The notes beneath the pieces were generated by a model. The model did no database searches, had not been told where the DNA came from, and saw only the letters and a list, made by a program, of their open reading frames with translations. 64,000 bases of DNA from Arthrobacter sp. EM1. GTDB taxonomy: Bacteria; Actinomycetota; Actinomycetes; Actinomycetales; Micrococcaceae. The position numbers and the translations under genes were made by a program. The stretch spans positions 1,178,001-1,242,000 of the forward strand of contig NZ_CP124836.1 of assembly GCF_029964055.1 (NCBI RefSeq). Direction: 5' to 3'. Shown here piece by piece: positions 37,047 through 44,933 of this stretch (its first letter is position 1; every line of letters begins with the position of its first letter).

Positions 37047-37706
37047 TCAGCTTCCAAACCAGGCCCGTCCCCGGCGCCGGCGCGGCAGGGCTGTGACACC
37101 GTCGGGCAGCGGCGGCAGGCCGGCGAACGTGCAGACCATGTCGGACCAGGCTTCCAGATGCGAGGTGATGTCCGGGGTGGCCGGAGTCCAGGATGCCCTG
37201 AGCTCGATGTCGATCGAATTGGGTCGGCCTTCGAGGGTTCCGAAGCTTTCGGACAGTACCCTGGTCGCGGTGCCGCCGGCCGAGCGGTACGGTGCGGCAT
37301 GGTCCTGCAGGGCTTCGACGAGCCAGGTCCAGGCAACGGAACCCAGCAGTTCGTCATTGCCCATCTCCGGTTCCAGCTGCGCGCGGATGTAGGTAACGAT
37401 CCGGAATTCCCCCTCCCAGACCGCGGAGCCGTCGGGATCGTGCAGCAGGATAAAGCGGCCGGTGGCCAGTTCGATGTCCTCGCTCTCGGACGCTCGCGCC
37501 AGGGCGGCCGCCGCGGGTCCATGGACTGCGCCGGAAGACGTTGATGCGCCGGGCGCAACAACCTCCGCCCCGAGTGCCACAGCGAACGGTGCCAGCCGCG
37601 CCGGGGCCGGGATTTCTTCCAGGCGCAGTTCACCCCGGGTTCGTGCCTGCCGAAGGGTTCCCAGGGCAAAAAGAAAATCTGCCGGAACCTGGTCGAGTGC
37701 GTTCAC
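37047..37706 (-). CDS. DUF3000 family protein
   Basis: 219 residues, GTG start. DUF3000 is an actinobacterial family of unknown function that is regularly encoded just before RNase D. Seen: a globular domain with PAPARLAPFAVALGAEV (about 34-50), GRFILLHDPDGSAVWEGEFRIVTYIRAQLE (about 82-112), GSVAWTWLVEAL and IELRASWTP, all conserved in the family. No signal peptide. Promoter evidence (TAATCT, 6 nt before GTG) supports this start. A role in RNA turnover with RNase D is inferred from context only. Confidence 0.88.
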   Translation of the reverse strand: MNALDQVPADFLFALGTLRQARTRGELRLEEIPAPARLAPFAVALGAEVVAPGASTSSGAVHGPAAAALARASESEDIELATGRFILLHDPDGSAVWEGEFRIVTYIRAQLEPEMGNDELLGSVAWTWLVEALQDHAAPYRSAGGTATRVLSESFGTLEGRPNSIDIELRASWTPATPDITSHLEAWSDMVCTFAGLPPLPDGVTALPRRRRGRAWFGS

Positions 37707-37712
37707 AATGGA

Positions 37713-37718
37713 AGATTA
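37713..37718 (-). promoter_or_regulatory. Predicted -10 element of a leaderless promoter (DUF3000 gene)
   Basis: On the minus strand TAATCT is followed by 6 nt (tccatt) and the GTG at 37706. No Shine-Dalgarno sequence. Confidence 0.45.
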
Positions 37719-37749
37719 TGCACGGAGTGTGCACAAGCCCTGCAGGCTC

Positions 37750-37790
37750 GCCGCCGCTGCCCGCTCCGGCTTTGGGCGGGCGAGGGCGGC
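37750..37790 (-). terminator. Hairpin after the threonine-aldolase-like gene
   Basis: GCCGCC-GCT-GCCCGC pairs with GCGGGC-GAGG-GCGGC across an 11-nt loop (internal loop in the stem). It starts 17 nt downstream of the aldolase stop on the minus strand and precedes DUF3000. Confidence 0.5.
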
Positions 37791-37806
37791 GGGCGCACTG
37801 CCGGGA

Positions 37807-38907
37807 TCAACCGGCGGCGAGCTCGCGCTTGATGGCGGCGATAAAGGAATCAACATCGTCTTCGGTGGTGTCGAAGGAGCACATCCAGCGAACCTCGCCG
37901 GCTGCCTCGTTCCAGTCGTAAAAACGGAAGGACGCGCGCAGCCGGTCCGCCACGCCGGGCGGCAGGACCGCAAACACGCCGTTGGACTCCGTCTTCTGGC
38001 TTAGCTCGACGCCGGGGATGGATTCGACGCCGGCCCGAAGCCGGGCAGCCATGGCATTGGCGTGCGAGGCGGAGCGCAGCCACAAGTCCCCTTCGAGCAG
38101 GGCGATGAACTGCGCGGACATAAACCGCATCTTGGAGGCGAGCTGCATGTTCATCTTGCGCAGGTAGATCAGGCCCTGGGCCGCGGCCGGGTTCAGGGCG
38201 ATGACGACCTCACCGAAGAGCAAGCCGTTTTTGGTGCCGCCGAAGGAGAGGATGTCGACGCCGGCGTCGCGGGTGAACGCCCGCAGCGGCACATTCAGGT
38301 GGGCTGCAGCGTTCGCCAGCCGGGCGCCGTCCATGTGCAGCTTCATGCCCTTGGAGTGGACATGCTCGGCGATCGCCCGCACTTCGTCCGGCGTGTAGCA
38401 GGTGCCGAGTTCGGTGGTCTGGGTGATGGACACGGCCAGCGGCTGCGCGCGGTGCTCGTCGCCCCAGCCCCAGGCTTCCTTGTCGATTAGCTCCGGAGTC
38501 AGCTTGCCGTCCGCTGTGGGGACCTGGAGCAGTTTGATGCCACCGATCCGCTCAGGGGCGCCGTTCTCATCCATGTTGATGTGTGCGGTGGAGGCACAAA
38601 CCACGGCCCCCCAGCGAGGCAGCAGGGACTGCAGCGACAGCACGTTGGCGCCGGTGCCGTTGAAGACCGGGAAGCACTCGATCCCTGCGCCGAAGTAGCC
38701 CTCCATCAACTGCTGGAGCCGGGCGGTGTAGTCGTCCTCGCCGTAGGAAACCTGGTGGCCCTCGTTGGCGGCGGCCAGGGCCGCCAGTACCTCCGGATGT
38801 ACGCCGGAATAGTTATCCGAGGCAAAGCCGCGGACGGCGGGATCGTGGAGCCGCACCGCTGTGCTGGCGGGGGCAGTTTCAACTGTGCTTGTCATCGATT
38901 TGCTCAC
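37807..38907 (-). CDS. Low-specificity L-threonine aldolase-like PLP enzyme
   Basis: 366 residues from GTG 38907, the start supported by a TAGACT hexamer 6 nt upstream; ATG 38895 is an alternative. Fold type I PLP enzyme that splits L-threonine/allo-threonine to glycine and acetaldehyde, or a related beta-elimination enzyme. Visible: the N-terminal FASDNYSGVHPEVL, PVFNGTGANVLSL (about 80), the PLP-ring Asp193 in LHMDGARLAN and the Schiff-base Lys226 in LSFGGTKNGLLFGE. All key residues are present. It lies 51 nt after the SDR gene in an operon-like run with the DUF6421 gene, so its true substrate may be set by those partners. Confidence 0.9.
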   Translation of the reverse strand: MSKSMTSTVETAPASTAVRLHDPAVRGFASDNYSGVHPEVLAALAAANEGHQVSYGEDDYTARLQQLMEGYFGAGIECFPVFNGTGANVLSLQSLLPRWGAVVCASTAHINMDENGAPERIGGIKLLQVPTADGKLTPELIDKEAWGWGDEHRAQPLAVSITQTTELGTCYTPDEVRAIAEHVHSKGMKLHMDGARLANAAAHLNVPLRAFTRDAGVDILSFGGTKNGLLFGEVVIALNPAAAQGLIYLRKMNMQLASKMRFMSAQFIALLEGDLWLRSASHANAMAARLRAGVESIPGVELSQKTESNGVFAVLPPGVADRLRASFRFYDWNEAAGEVRWMCSFDTTEDDVDSFIAAIKRELAAG

Positions 38908-38913
38908 TCTTTC

Positions 38914-38919
38914 AGTCTA
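38914..38919 (-). promoter_or_regulatory. Predicted -10 element of a leaderless promoter (threonine-aldolase-like gene)
   Basis: On the minus strand TAGACT is followed by 6 nt (gaaaga) and the GTG at 38907. The gene could have its own promoter in addition to readthrough from the DUF6421-SDR pair. Confidence 0.45.
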
Positions 38920-38958
38920 AGGAGATCCGGGCCCCGGCACTAAGCCGCAAGGGGTCGG

Positions 38959-39732
38959 TCAGGGCTGCGGCACCTGCCCAAGCAGTACGCGCCGGCCGTT
39001 GAGTTCCGCCGCGGGGGAGGTGAAGAGCCCGACGGCGGCCGCAGCCAGTTCCGTCACGTCGGTGAATCCGGGGAAGGTGCGTTCCGGCGACTTCGCGCGC
39101 ATGGCGGCATCCACGAGGGCTTTCACCACAAAAATCACCGCCGCGCTTTGCTGTTCAACGGGGACGGCGGCACTGCCGGGACCGGCGGCCCCCGCCTGCC
39201 CGCGGTGGAAACCGTCGGCCACGGCCAGGGTCCACGCTTCGGCTGCCGCCTTGGCAGCCACGTAACTGGCACCGCCAGCCGTCGGCCGGCCCACGGCAGT
39301 GGAGGACACCATGGCGAAGCGGCCGGCGTCGGACGCCGCAAGATCGTCATAAAACACGCGCGAGACGTTGCGCAGCGTGGTGATTGCGCCGCGTTCCAGG
39401 AAGTCCCAGTCCTCGTCGCTCTGGTCGGTGATGCCCTTGGCGCCGCGCCAGCCGCCCACCAGATGAATGACGCCGTCGACGCCCCCGCCTTTTCCGGCCA
39501 GCATCGAGTGCACGGTGGAGTGCAGCGACCGGACTGCAGCGAGGTCCGCGAGGTCGCACACCAGTGGCGTGACTGCGCTTCCGGCTTCCGCGGCGGCCGC
39601 TTCAATCCGGGCCCGGTCCGAGCCCACGGTGAAGACCGTGTGCCCGGCCCCAGTCAGCGCGCGCGCCGCGGCGATTCCGGACGGGCCGCTGCCGCCGGTG
39701 ACCACCACGTTCAGGGGCCGTCCGGCGCTCAT
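38959..39732 (-). CDS. Short-chain dehydrogenase/reductase
   Basis: 257 residues, ATG overlapping the DUF6421 stop (ATGA). The cofactor motif is VVVTGGSGPSGIAAARAL (9-26), a variant of TGxxxGxG, and CDLADLAAV (about 59) binds the adenine. The catalytic triad is Ser in MVSSTAVG and the YVAAKAA motif (Tyr-x-x-x-Lys). The substrate is unknown. An HLVGGWRG stretch (about 91) is also seen in SDRs from the same neighbourhood in other actinobacteria (recollection, not searched). Soluble. Confidence 0.88.
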   Translation of the reverse strand: MSAGRPLNVVVTGGSGPSGIAAARALTGAGHTVFTVGSDRARIEAAAAEAGSAVTPLVCDLADLAAVRSLHSTVHSMLAGKGGGVDGVIHLVGGWRGAKGITDQSDEDWDFLERGAITTLRNVSRVFYDDLAASDAGRFAMVSSTAVGRPTAGGASYVAAKAAAEAWTLAVADGFHRGQAGAAGPGSAAVPVEQQSAAVIFVVKALVDAAMRAKSPERTFPGFTDVTELAAAAVGLFTSPAAELNGRRVLLGQVPQP

Positions 39733-41126
39733 GCGGCGTTCATGGCCGTGCTGGTATTTGAGGTCTCCGAGGTGCCCGTGATGCCGGCCGTGGATTCGAT
39801 GACCGGGCGCATTTTCTTCTCAAGTGCCTCGTAGAACATCGAGAGCGGGAACTCGTCGTCGAGGACCTGGTCGGTGAGTCCGCGCGGCGGGCCGGCCAGC
39901 GGCAGCGCATCCGGACCTTTGGCCCAGACGGACGACGGGTTGGGTGTGACGGTGCCGGAAATCAGCTCGTACGCGGCCAGCCAGTGCGCCATCTTCGGCC
40001 GGTCGATGGAGCGCCAGTAGAGCTCTTCGATCCTGGCGCCGAGTTCAACCACAACGTCGGCGGCCTCGTCCCAGTCGATGCTGAGTTTACTGTCGGTCCA
40101 GTGCAGGACGCGGTGCTGGTGCATCCAGGCAAAGAGCAGCTGGCCACCCAGACCGTCGTAGTTGCGCACCCGGCTGCCGGTAATGGCGAAGCGGAAGATC
40201 CGGTCGAAGATAACGGCGTACTGGACCAGCTTGGCGTGCCGGCGGGCCTCCGGATCGGCGTCCTCGTCCTTTTCGATTTTCACGGATTCGCGGAAGGCGG
40301 TCAGGTCGCAGCGCAATTCCTCGAGGGAGTACAGGAAAAACGGCATCCGCTGCTTGATCATAAAGGGGTCGAAGGGCAGGTCACCGCGCATGTGGGTGCG
40401 GTCGTGGATCAGGTCCCACATCACAAAGGTTTCCTGGGTCAGCTCCTGGTCCGTCAGCAGGGCTGCCGCGTCCTCCGGCAGCTGCAGCGAGGTGATGTCC
40501 GCGGCGGCGCTGAGCACGCGGCGGAAGCGGGCTGCTTCACGGTCGGCAAAGATGGCGCCCCAGGTGAAGGTAGGAGTCTGGCGGACCGCGACGGTTTCCG
40601 GGAACAGCACCGCGGAATTGGTGTTGTAACCGGGGGTGAAATCCAGGAAACGAATCGGCACGAAGAGCTTGTTGGAGTAGTCGCCCTCCTCCAGCCCGGC
40701 AATGAACTCGGGCCAGATGACCTCGATCAGGACGGCCTCGACCAGGCGGTTGCTGCTGCCGTTCTGCGTGTACATCGGAAAGACCACAAGGTGCTGCAGG
40801 CCGTTGACCCGGTGCTGCTGCGGCTGGAAGGCCTGCAGGGAGTCCAGGAAATCGGGCACGCCAAAGCCGCCGTCGGCCCAGCGGCCGAAGTCGGTCACAA
40901 GGAGGGTGAGGTAGTCGGCGTCGTGCGGAAAGGACGGCGCGAGAGCCGTGATGGACGACGAGATCGTCCGGACATATCCGCGGGCCGGTTCGTGGTTGGC
41001 GGTCTCCGGCACGGAGCCGTCCTGGACCTGGAGTGCCTGCAGCGCGGTGGCGGCGGCCTTGAGCTCCATCCACGCCGGGGAGTCGGCCGTGATCGGGGCA
41101 GTGGTGGTGACAGCAGTGGTAGTCAT
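39729..41126 (-). CDS. DUF6421 family protein
   Basis: 465 residues from ATG 41126; a longer open frame upstream looks non-coding. DUF6421 is a large uncharacterised family of actinobacteria. The sequence lacks membrane segments. Conserved-looking blocks are FPHDADYLTLLVTDFGRWADGGFG (about 65), FPMYTQNGSSNRLVEAVLIEVIWPEF (about 115), MWDLIHDRTHMRGDLPFDPFMIKQRMPFF (about 255, with His-x-x-x-His) and QLLFAWMHQHRVLHW (about 350). The HDRTHMRGD and MHQHRVLHW histidines are candidate metal or substrate ligands. It is the first gene of a run followed by the SDR gene (overlap) and the aldolase-like gene. Function unknown. Confidence 0.85.
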   Translation of the reverse strand: MTTTAVTTTAPITADSPAWMELKAAATALQALQVQDGSVPETANHEPARGYVRTISSSITALAPSFPHDADYLTLLVTDFGRWADGGFGVPDFLDSLQAFQPQQHRVNGLQHLVVFPMYTQNGSSNRLVEAVLIEVIWPEFIAGLEEGDYSNKLFVPIRFLDFTPGYNTNSAVLFPETVAVRQTPTFTWGAIFADREAARFRRVLSAAADITSLQLPEDAAALLTDQELTQETFVMWDLIHDRTHMRGDLPFDPFMIKQRMPFFLYSLEELRCDLTAFRESVKIEKDEDADPEARRHAKLVQYAVIFDRIFRFAITGSRVRNYDGLGGQLLFAWMHQHRVLHWTDSKLSIDWDEAADVVVELGARIEELYWRSIDRPKMAHWLAAYELISGTVTPNPSSVWAKGPDALPLAGPPRGLTDQVLDDEFPLSMFYEALEKKMRPVIESTAGITGTSETSNTSTAMNAA

Positions 41127-41160
41127 CGTCAGCTGGCGCCTTTCTGTTTGCTGGGAGCGT

Positions 41161-41185
41161 CGCTCGTCAGTAGCTGAAACGAGCG
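41161..41185. repeat. Hairpin-forming inverted repeat upstream of the DUF6421 gene
   Basis: CGCTCGT (41161-41167) and ACGAGCG (41179-41185) flank CAGTAGCTG, which can itself pair (CAG/CTG). It lies 35 nt upstream of the DUF6421 start and could be an operator or a leader hairpin. Confidence 0.35.
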
Positions 41186-41327
41186 TAGCAAGCAAACAGA
41201 GGTACTAACGCAAAACAAGCTTGAGCATAAGAAAGTCTGGGGCAAACCGCCCGCAGGACCCCGGCCAGCTCCAGCGGCCGCGGGGCTTCCCGGAGATTCG
41301 GGCGGGGCGAACCGGCGAGCACTGCAG

Positions 41328-41371
41328 AGGACCCCCGGCGGCGCCGCTGCTGCGGTGCCGCCGGGGGTCCT
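41328..41371 (-). terminator. Terminator downstream of msrB
   Basis: A perfect 15-bp stem (41328-41342 with 41357-41371, AGGACCCCCGGCGGC) with a 14-nt loop, 25 nt downstream of the msrB stop. It isolates msrB from the DUF6421 operon. Confidence 0.75.
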
Positions 41372-41395
41372 GGTCGCAGCCGTACCCGGTGCGGA

Positions 41396-41896
41396 CTACT
41401 GCCCGGCGTCGCCGGCCGAAACCAGCTTCAGGGAAACGGAGTTGATGCAGAAGCGCTGGTCGGTCGGGGTTCCGTACCCCTCGCCCTCAAACACGTGCCC
41501 CAGGTGCGAATCGCAGTGGGCGCAGCGGACTTCCACACGCTCCATGCCCTGGGTGCGGTCATGGATATACCGGACGGTGCCGTCCGCCAGCGGGGCCCAG
41601 AAGGAGGGCCAGCCGCAGTGCGAATCGAACTTCTCCTTGCTGGTGAAGAGCTCCGTGCCGCAGGCGCGGCACTGGTAAACGCCAGCGGTGTGGGAGTCCC
41701 AGTACTCGCCGGTGTACGGGCGCTCGGTCCCTGCCTGGCGGAGCACGCGGTACTCCTCCGGACTCAGTTCCTGGCGCCACTGCTCGTCGGATTTTTCCAC
41801 CGTCGGGCTGGCGTTGCCGGCATCGGATCCGCCCGCGCTTTCGGCGGCGGGATCCTTGACGGGCGTGACTTTTGGCCTGTTTGTAAAGATGCTCAT
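41396..41896 (-). CDS. msrB: Peptide-methionine (R)-S-oxide reductase
   Basis: 166 residues. Repairs methionine-R-sulfoxide in proteins. Zinc ligands Cys76/Cys79 (CRAC) and Cys125/Cys128 (CAHC), the nucleophile Cys150 (DQRFCINSVSL) and another Cys94 (SHCGWPSF) that may act as resolving residue. The first 35 residues are a disordered extension not found in short MsrB proteins. There is no signal peptide, so it acts in the cytoplasm. The hypothetical gene upstream on the same strand is 14 nt away, so the two are probably cotranscribed. Confidence 0.95.
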   Translation of the reverse strand: MSIFTNRPKVTPVKDPAAESAGGSDAGNASPTVEKSDEQWRQELSPEEYRVLRQAGTERPYTGEYWDSHTAGVYQCRACGTELFTSKEKFDSHCGWPSFWAPLADGTVRYIHDRTQGMERVEVRCAHCDSHLGHVFEGEGYGTPTDQRFCINSVSLKLVSAGDAGQ

Positions 41897-41910
41897 AGCC
41901 TCAGTAACGC

Positions 41911-42399
41911 TCAGGAGTCCCCGATAAATCCCGATCCGGCATAAAGATGCAGGACCGGAAGACCCAGCTTGTCCTGGGCTTTGGTGGCCCAGTCCGTGTG
42001 GAAGGTGTCTGCCACGGCATGCGGACGGGTGATGACAACTGCCTGCCCGGCGCCGAGTTCCTTGACCCGGGCGACCATTCCGTCGACGGCTTTGCCCTCA
42101 ACGATTTCGCCGGTCACGCCGCTGCCGAGTCCTGCCAGCGCTGCGAGCGAGGCGGCCAGGGTTTCCGCGGCTTCGGCGCGTTCCCCCGCAGGGTCGGAGT
42201 GTGCCGTCAGTTCACGGAAGGCCTTGGAAATTTCCAGCAAGGAGAGATTCTCCAGGAAATCCACCAGCAGGTGCCGCTCCGTGCTGGCCGGAACCAGGAC
42301 CACCAGCGGGGTATCACCTCCGGCGAGCAGTGTTTCAATGTTGACGCGGTCGTCCGCGCCGAGGGGCTCTTCTGTCAAAATGACGATTGGATCACTCAT
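41911..42399 (-). CDS. Hypothetical protein upstream of msrB
   Basis: 162 residues, ATG with a TAGGCT hexamer 6 nt upstream and no Shine-Dalgarno sequence. Alternating hydrophobic strands and helices (DPIVILTEEPLG, TPLVVLVPASTERHLLVDFLE, GQAVVITRPHAVADTFHTDWATKAQDKLGLPVLHLYAG) suggest a Rossmann-like alpha/beta fold of the universal-stress-protein type. No catalytic motif is recognised. The close link to msrB suggests a stress-related role (inference). Divergent from the alpha/beta hydrolase gene. Confidence 0.7.
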   Translation of the reverse strand: MSDPIVILTEEPLGADDRVNIETLLAGGDTPLVVLVPASTERHLLVDFLENLSLLEISKAFRELTAHSDPAGERAEAAETLAASLAALAGLGSGVTGEIVEGKAVDGMVARVKELGAGQAVVITRPHAVADTFHTDWATKAQDKLGLPVLHLYAGSGFIGDS

Positions 42400-42405
42400 G
42401 CCCCC

Positions 42406-42411
42406 AGCCTA
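42406..42411 (-). promoter_or_regulatory. Predicted -10 element of a leaderless promoter (hypothetical-msrB operon)
   Basis: On the minus strand TAGGCT is followed by 6 nt (gggggc) and the ATG at 42399. The C-rich complement gives no proper Shine-Dalgarno sequence. Confidence 0.5.
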
Positions 42412-42495
42412 GTCGCGCACCGGTACGCCCGCACGGTTTGCGGCCAGATGTCCCCGGATGCCGTGCCGGGCGCGGACTTCGGTAAGAATGGTGCC

Positions 42496-43827
42496 ATGGC
42501 TTCTTCCCTCCGCCTCCTGCCGGATCCGCACCGGATCCCCGCCGCCCGCGGCCGGGCCACCCGCTCCGCTGCTGCCACCGCAACCGACGCTTCGGCCCAG
42601 GGCATTGCTAAATGGGCCCTCGGCGGCATCATTGGCGGCAGTGCAGCGGCCGGGCTGCTGGCTGCCGGATCCTCCGCACTCGCCCTGTATTTCGCCCGCC
42701 GCGTGATCACCCCCGCCAAGGTCAAGGACGAGGACCAGGAAATTCTCGCCGTCATCCGGGCCGGACACGGGTTGCAGGTGATCCTCGCCGCGACGCCCGA
42801 GTCCACGGTCGAGGGCGTCTATGGATTGTTCTTCGACGGCGGACGCGGACACGCCCGGATCGGCCGGATCGTGTCCTATTCGCCGGCAGAGCGCACCGTG
42901 CAGCGGGAAGTCGAGGCTGTCTACAGCGGCGACCTCAGCACGGCCCGCCGCGGCTACTGGAGCGGAGCCGCGTTCCCGGATCCCGCCAGCATCGGCCTGC
43001 CCCCGGAAGACGTGGACATCGACGTCGACGGCGGAACAGCGCCGGCCTGGCTGGTCCGGGGCCCGCACGAGTCCGGGATCTGGGCGATCATGGTCCATGG
43101 CCGGGGGGCGAGCCGGCAGGAATGCCTCCGGGCCGTCCCGACTGCCCGGGAACTGGGCCTGACCAGCTTGCTGATTTCCTACCGCAATGACGGGCTGGCG
43201 CCTTCGGCGAACGACGGACGATACGGTCTGGGCTCCACCGAGTGGCGCGACGTTGAGGCCGCCATCGGCTTTGCCCTCAGCCACGGCGCCCGTGAAGTGG
43301 TGCTCTTTGGCTGGTCCATGGGCGGGGCCATCTGCCTCCAGACCGCCGATTTGTCCCGCTACCACCCCCTGATCCGCGCGATGGTGCTCGATGCCCCGGT
43401 CATTAACTGGGTGAATGTGTTGGCGCACCATGCAGAACTCAACAGGATTCCCTCTGCGGTCGGCCGCTACGGGCAGCTTATGATGAGCCACAAGCTGGGC
43501 CGGCGGCTGACCGGCCTCGCCGCCCCGGTGGACCTGAAGGCGATGGACTGGGTATCCCGTGCGGTGGAACTGCGGACGCCGACGCTGATCATCCACAGCG
43601 TCGACGACGAATACGTCCCCTACGGCCCGTCCGCGGCCCTGGCCGAGAAGAACCCGGAGATGGTTACCTTCGAGACCTTCGACCGCGCCCGCCACACCAA
43701 GGAATGGAACGTGGATCCGGAGCGCTGGGAGCGGCTGGTCACGGCTTGGCTGGGGCAGCAGATTGCGCCCCGCCCTAACCCTGGCCAGCCGAATCCGGAG
43801 CCGGAGCCCCGCCGGGTCGACAGTTGA
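42496..43827 (+). CDS. Membrane-anchored alpha/beta hydrolase
   Basis: 443 residues from ATG 42496; the open frame continues upstream antisense to the preceding gene but is not coding. A single hydrophobic segment (about 38-65, GGIIGGSAAAGLLAAGSSAL) is followed by a domain of unknown role (about 70-185) and the alpha/beta hydrolase fold: MVHGRGASRQECLRA, the nucleophile elbow GWSMGG (Ser274), the acid in HSVDDEYVPYG and the catalytic His in RARHTKEWN. The topology cannot be fixed from sequence alone. Substrate unknown (esterase or peptidase). The Pro-rich C-terminus is disordered. Confidence 0.85.
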   Translation: MASSLRLLPDPHRIPAARGRATRSAAATATDASAQGIAKWALGGIIGGSAAAGLLAAGSSALALYFARRVITPAKVKDEDQEILAVIRAGHGLQVILAATPESTVEGVYGLFFDGGRGHARIGRIVSYSPAERTVQREVEAVYSGDLSTARRGYWSGAAFPDPASIGLPPEDVDIDVDGGTAPAWLVRGPHESGIWAIMVHGRGASRQECLRAVPTARELGLTSLLISYRNDGLAPSANDGRYGLGSTEWRDVEAAIGFALSHGAREVVLFGWSMGGAICLQTADLSRYHPLIRAMVLDAPVINWVNVLAHHAELNRIPSAVGRYGQLMMSHKLGRRLTGLAAPVDLKAMDWVSRAVELRTPTLIIHSVDDEYVPYGPSAALAEKNPEMVTFETFDRARHTKEWNVDPERWERLVTAWLGQQIAPRPNPGQPNPEPEPRRVDS

Positions 43828-43884
43828 CGGCAATGTTTGCCGACAACATTGCTCTTTTCTGCACCCCCGGCGTGCGGAAGCCGG

Positions 43885-44382
43885 CTAGTTCCTGCCGGTG
43901 CCGATCCGGGCCGTGCGGGCGCCGGTAAGCCGGATCAATTCGGCCGGGCTTAGCTCAAGGTCCAGGCCGCGCCGACCGCCGGAGACAAATATCGTTTCCA
44001 GGGCCAGTGCGCTGGCGTCGACCACGGTGGGGGAGGGCTGCCGTTGTCCCAGCGGCGAGATGCCGCCCAAAACGTAGCCGGTGCGGCGTTCGGCCGCCGC
44101 GGGGTCCGCCATCGCCGCCTTCTTGCCGCCGAGGGCGGCCGCCATCGCCTTGAGGTCCAGGTTGCCGCTCACCGGCACAACACCGACGGCTAGCCGGCCG
44201 TCGACGTCGACCATCAGGGTTTTGAACACGCGTGCGGGATCGACGCCGAGTACCTCCGCGGCTTCCAGCCCGTAGCTGGCGGCGGCCGGGTCATGGCTGT
44301 AGGGGTGGACGAGGAAAGGAACCCCGGCAGCCGTTAGCGCGGCGGTCGCCGGGGTTCCCTGTGAAGCTTGCTTGCGTGCCAT
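43885..44382 (-). CDS. ybaK: YbaK/EbsC-type aminoacyl-tRNA deacylase
   Basis: 165 residues from ATG 44382. Hydrolyses Cys-tRNA(Pro) in trans as in Haemophilus/E. coli YbaK. Family motifs: FLVHPYSHDP (about 23-33), VFKTLMVDVDGRLAVGVVPVSG with the essential Lys (about 55), and GYVLGGISPLGQRQPSPTVVD (about 103). The catalytic Lys and GGISP loop are intact. It lies 16 nt downstream of sufE on the same strand, so the two may be coexpressed. Confidence 0.92.
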   Translation of the reverse strand: MARKQASQGTPATAALTAAGVPFLVHPYSHDPAAASYGLEAAEVLGVDPARVFKTLMVDVDGRLAVGVVPVSGNLDLKAMAAALGGKKAAMADPAAAERRTGYVLGGISPLGQRQPSPTVVDASALALETIFVSGGRRGLDLELSPAELIRLTGARTARIGTGRN

Positions 44383-44398
44383 ACGATCCGTGCGTCGG

Positions 44399-44857
44399 TC
44401 AGGGCTGCTGCGGAAGGGCAGCAACTTTGCGTTTGATCCGGCCCAGCATAGCGGTCATCCCGCGCATCCGAAGCGGCGTGATGGCGCGGGTGAGGCCCAG
44501 CAGTTCGGGCATGTCGTCCGGGACTGCCAGGATCTCGGCCGGGCTCAGGCCGTCAAGACCCGCATGCAGGACACTCGCAAAGCCGCGGGTGGTTGGGGCT
44601 TCGGGGGGAGCTTTGAAAAAGAGTTGTACGCGTTCTGCCGCGCCGCCGTCGGACTGCTCCGTTTCAATGGTCAGATACAGCGGCGACTGGCATTCCACCA
44701 CCTGCTCCATCAGCTCCGGGTGGTCCTTGAGCCGGTCCGGGAGTTCCGGAAGTTCGCGGGAGAACTCGAGGAGCAGCTGGAGCCGGTCGGGTTCCGTGAC
44801 GGCCTGGAAGTCGTCAACGATTTCGGCCAGTGCGGTGGGGAGGGCAGGAGTATTCAT
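44399..44857 (-). CDS. sufE: SufE-type cysteine desulfurase activator
   Basis: 152 residues from ATG 44857; an open extension upstream lacks coding character. SufE accepts persulfide sulfur from SufS for iron-sulfur cluster assembly. The acceptor Cys56 is in VVECQSPLYL, followed by VQLFFKAPPEAPTTRGFASVL (family AxxPxxRGxxxIL) and a C-terminal LTPLRMRGMTAML-like helix. Length is normal. It is downstream of the rhodanese gene on the same strand (76-nt gap), a frequent pairing, and has a TAAGCT hexamer 7 nt before the ATG. Confidence 0.93.
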   Translation of the reverse strand: MNTPALPTALAEIVDDFQAVTEPDRLQLLLEFSRELPELPDRLKDHPELMEQVVECQSPLYLTIETEQSDGGAAERVQLFFKAPPEAPTTRGFASVLHAGLDGLSPAEILAVPDDMPELLGLTRAITPLRMRGMTAMLGRIKRKVAALPQQP

Positions 44858-44864
44858 CTCGTCC

Positions 44865-44870
44865 AGCTTA
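44865..44870 (-). promoter_or_regulatory. Predicted -10 element of a leaderless promoter (sufE)
   Basis: On the minus strand TAAGCT is followed by 7 nt (ggacgag) and the ATG. The GGACGAG could also be read as a weak ribosome-binding site, so this case is less clear. Confidence 0.35.
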
Positions 44871-44933
44871 CGTCTTCCAGCTTCCGCACGCTCGGCGCCC
44901 GCATTCCGCCCGGAGCCCGGAGCAGCCTGCGGG

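Noticed and set aside
41911-42399. Indole-3-glycerol phosphate synthase annotation for the hypothetical gene
   Set aside because: Length of 162 residues and absence of the TrpC catalytic motifs exclude it.
41947-42495. Upstream extension of the alpha/beta hydrolase
   Set aside because: It is antisense to the hypothetical gene at 41911-42399, which has its own promoter and protein-like composition.
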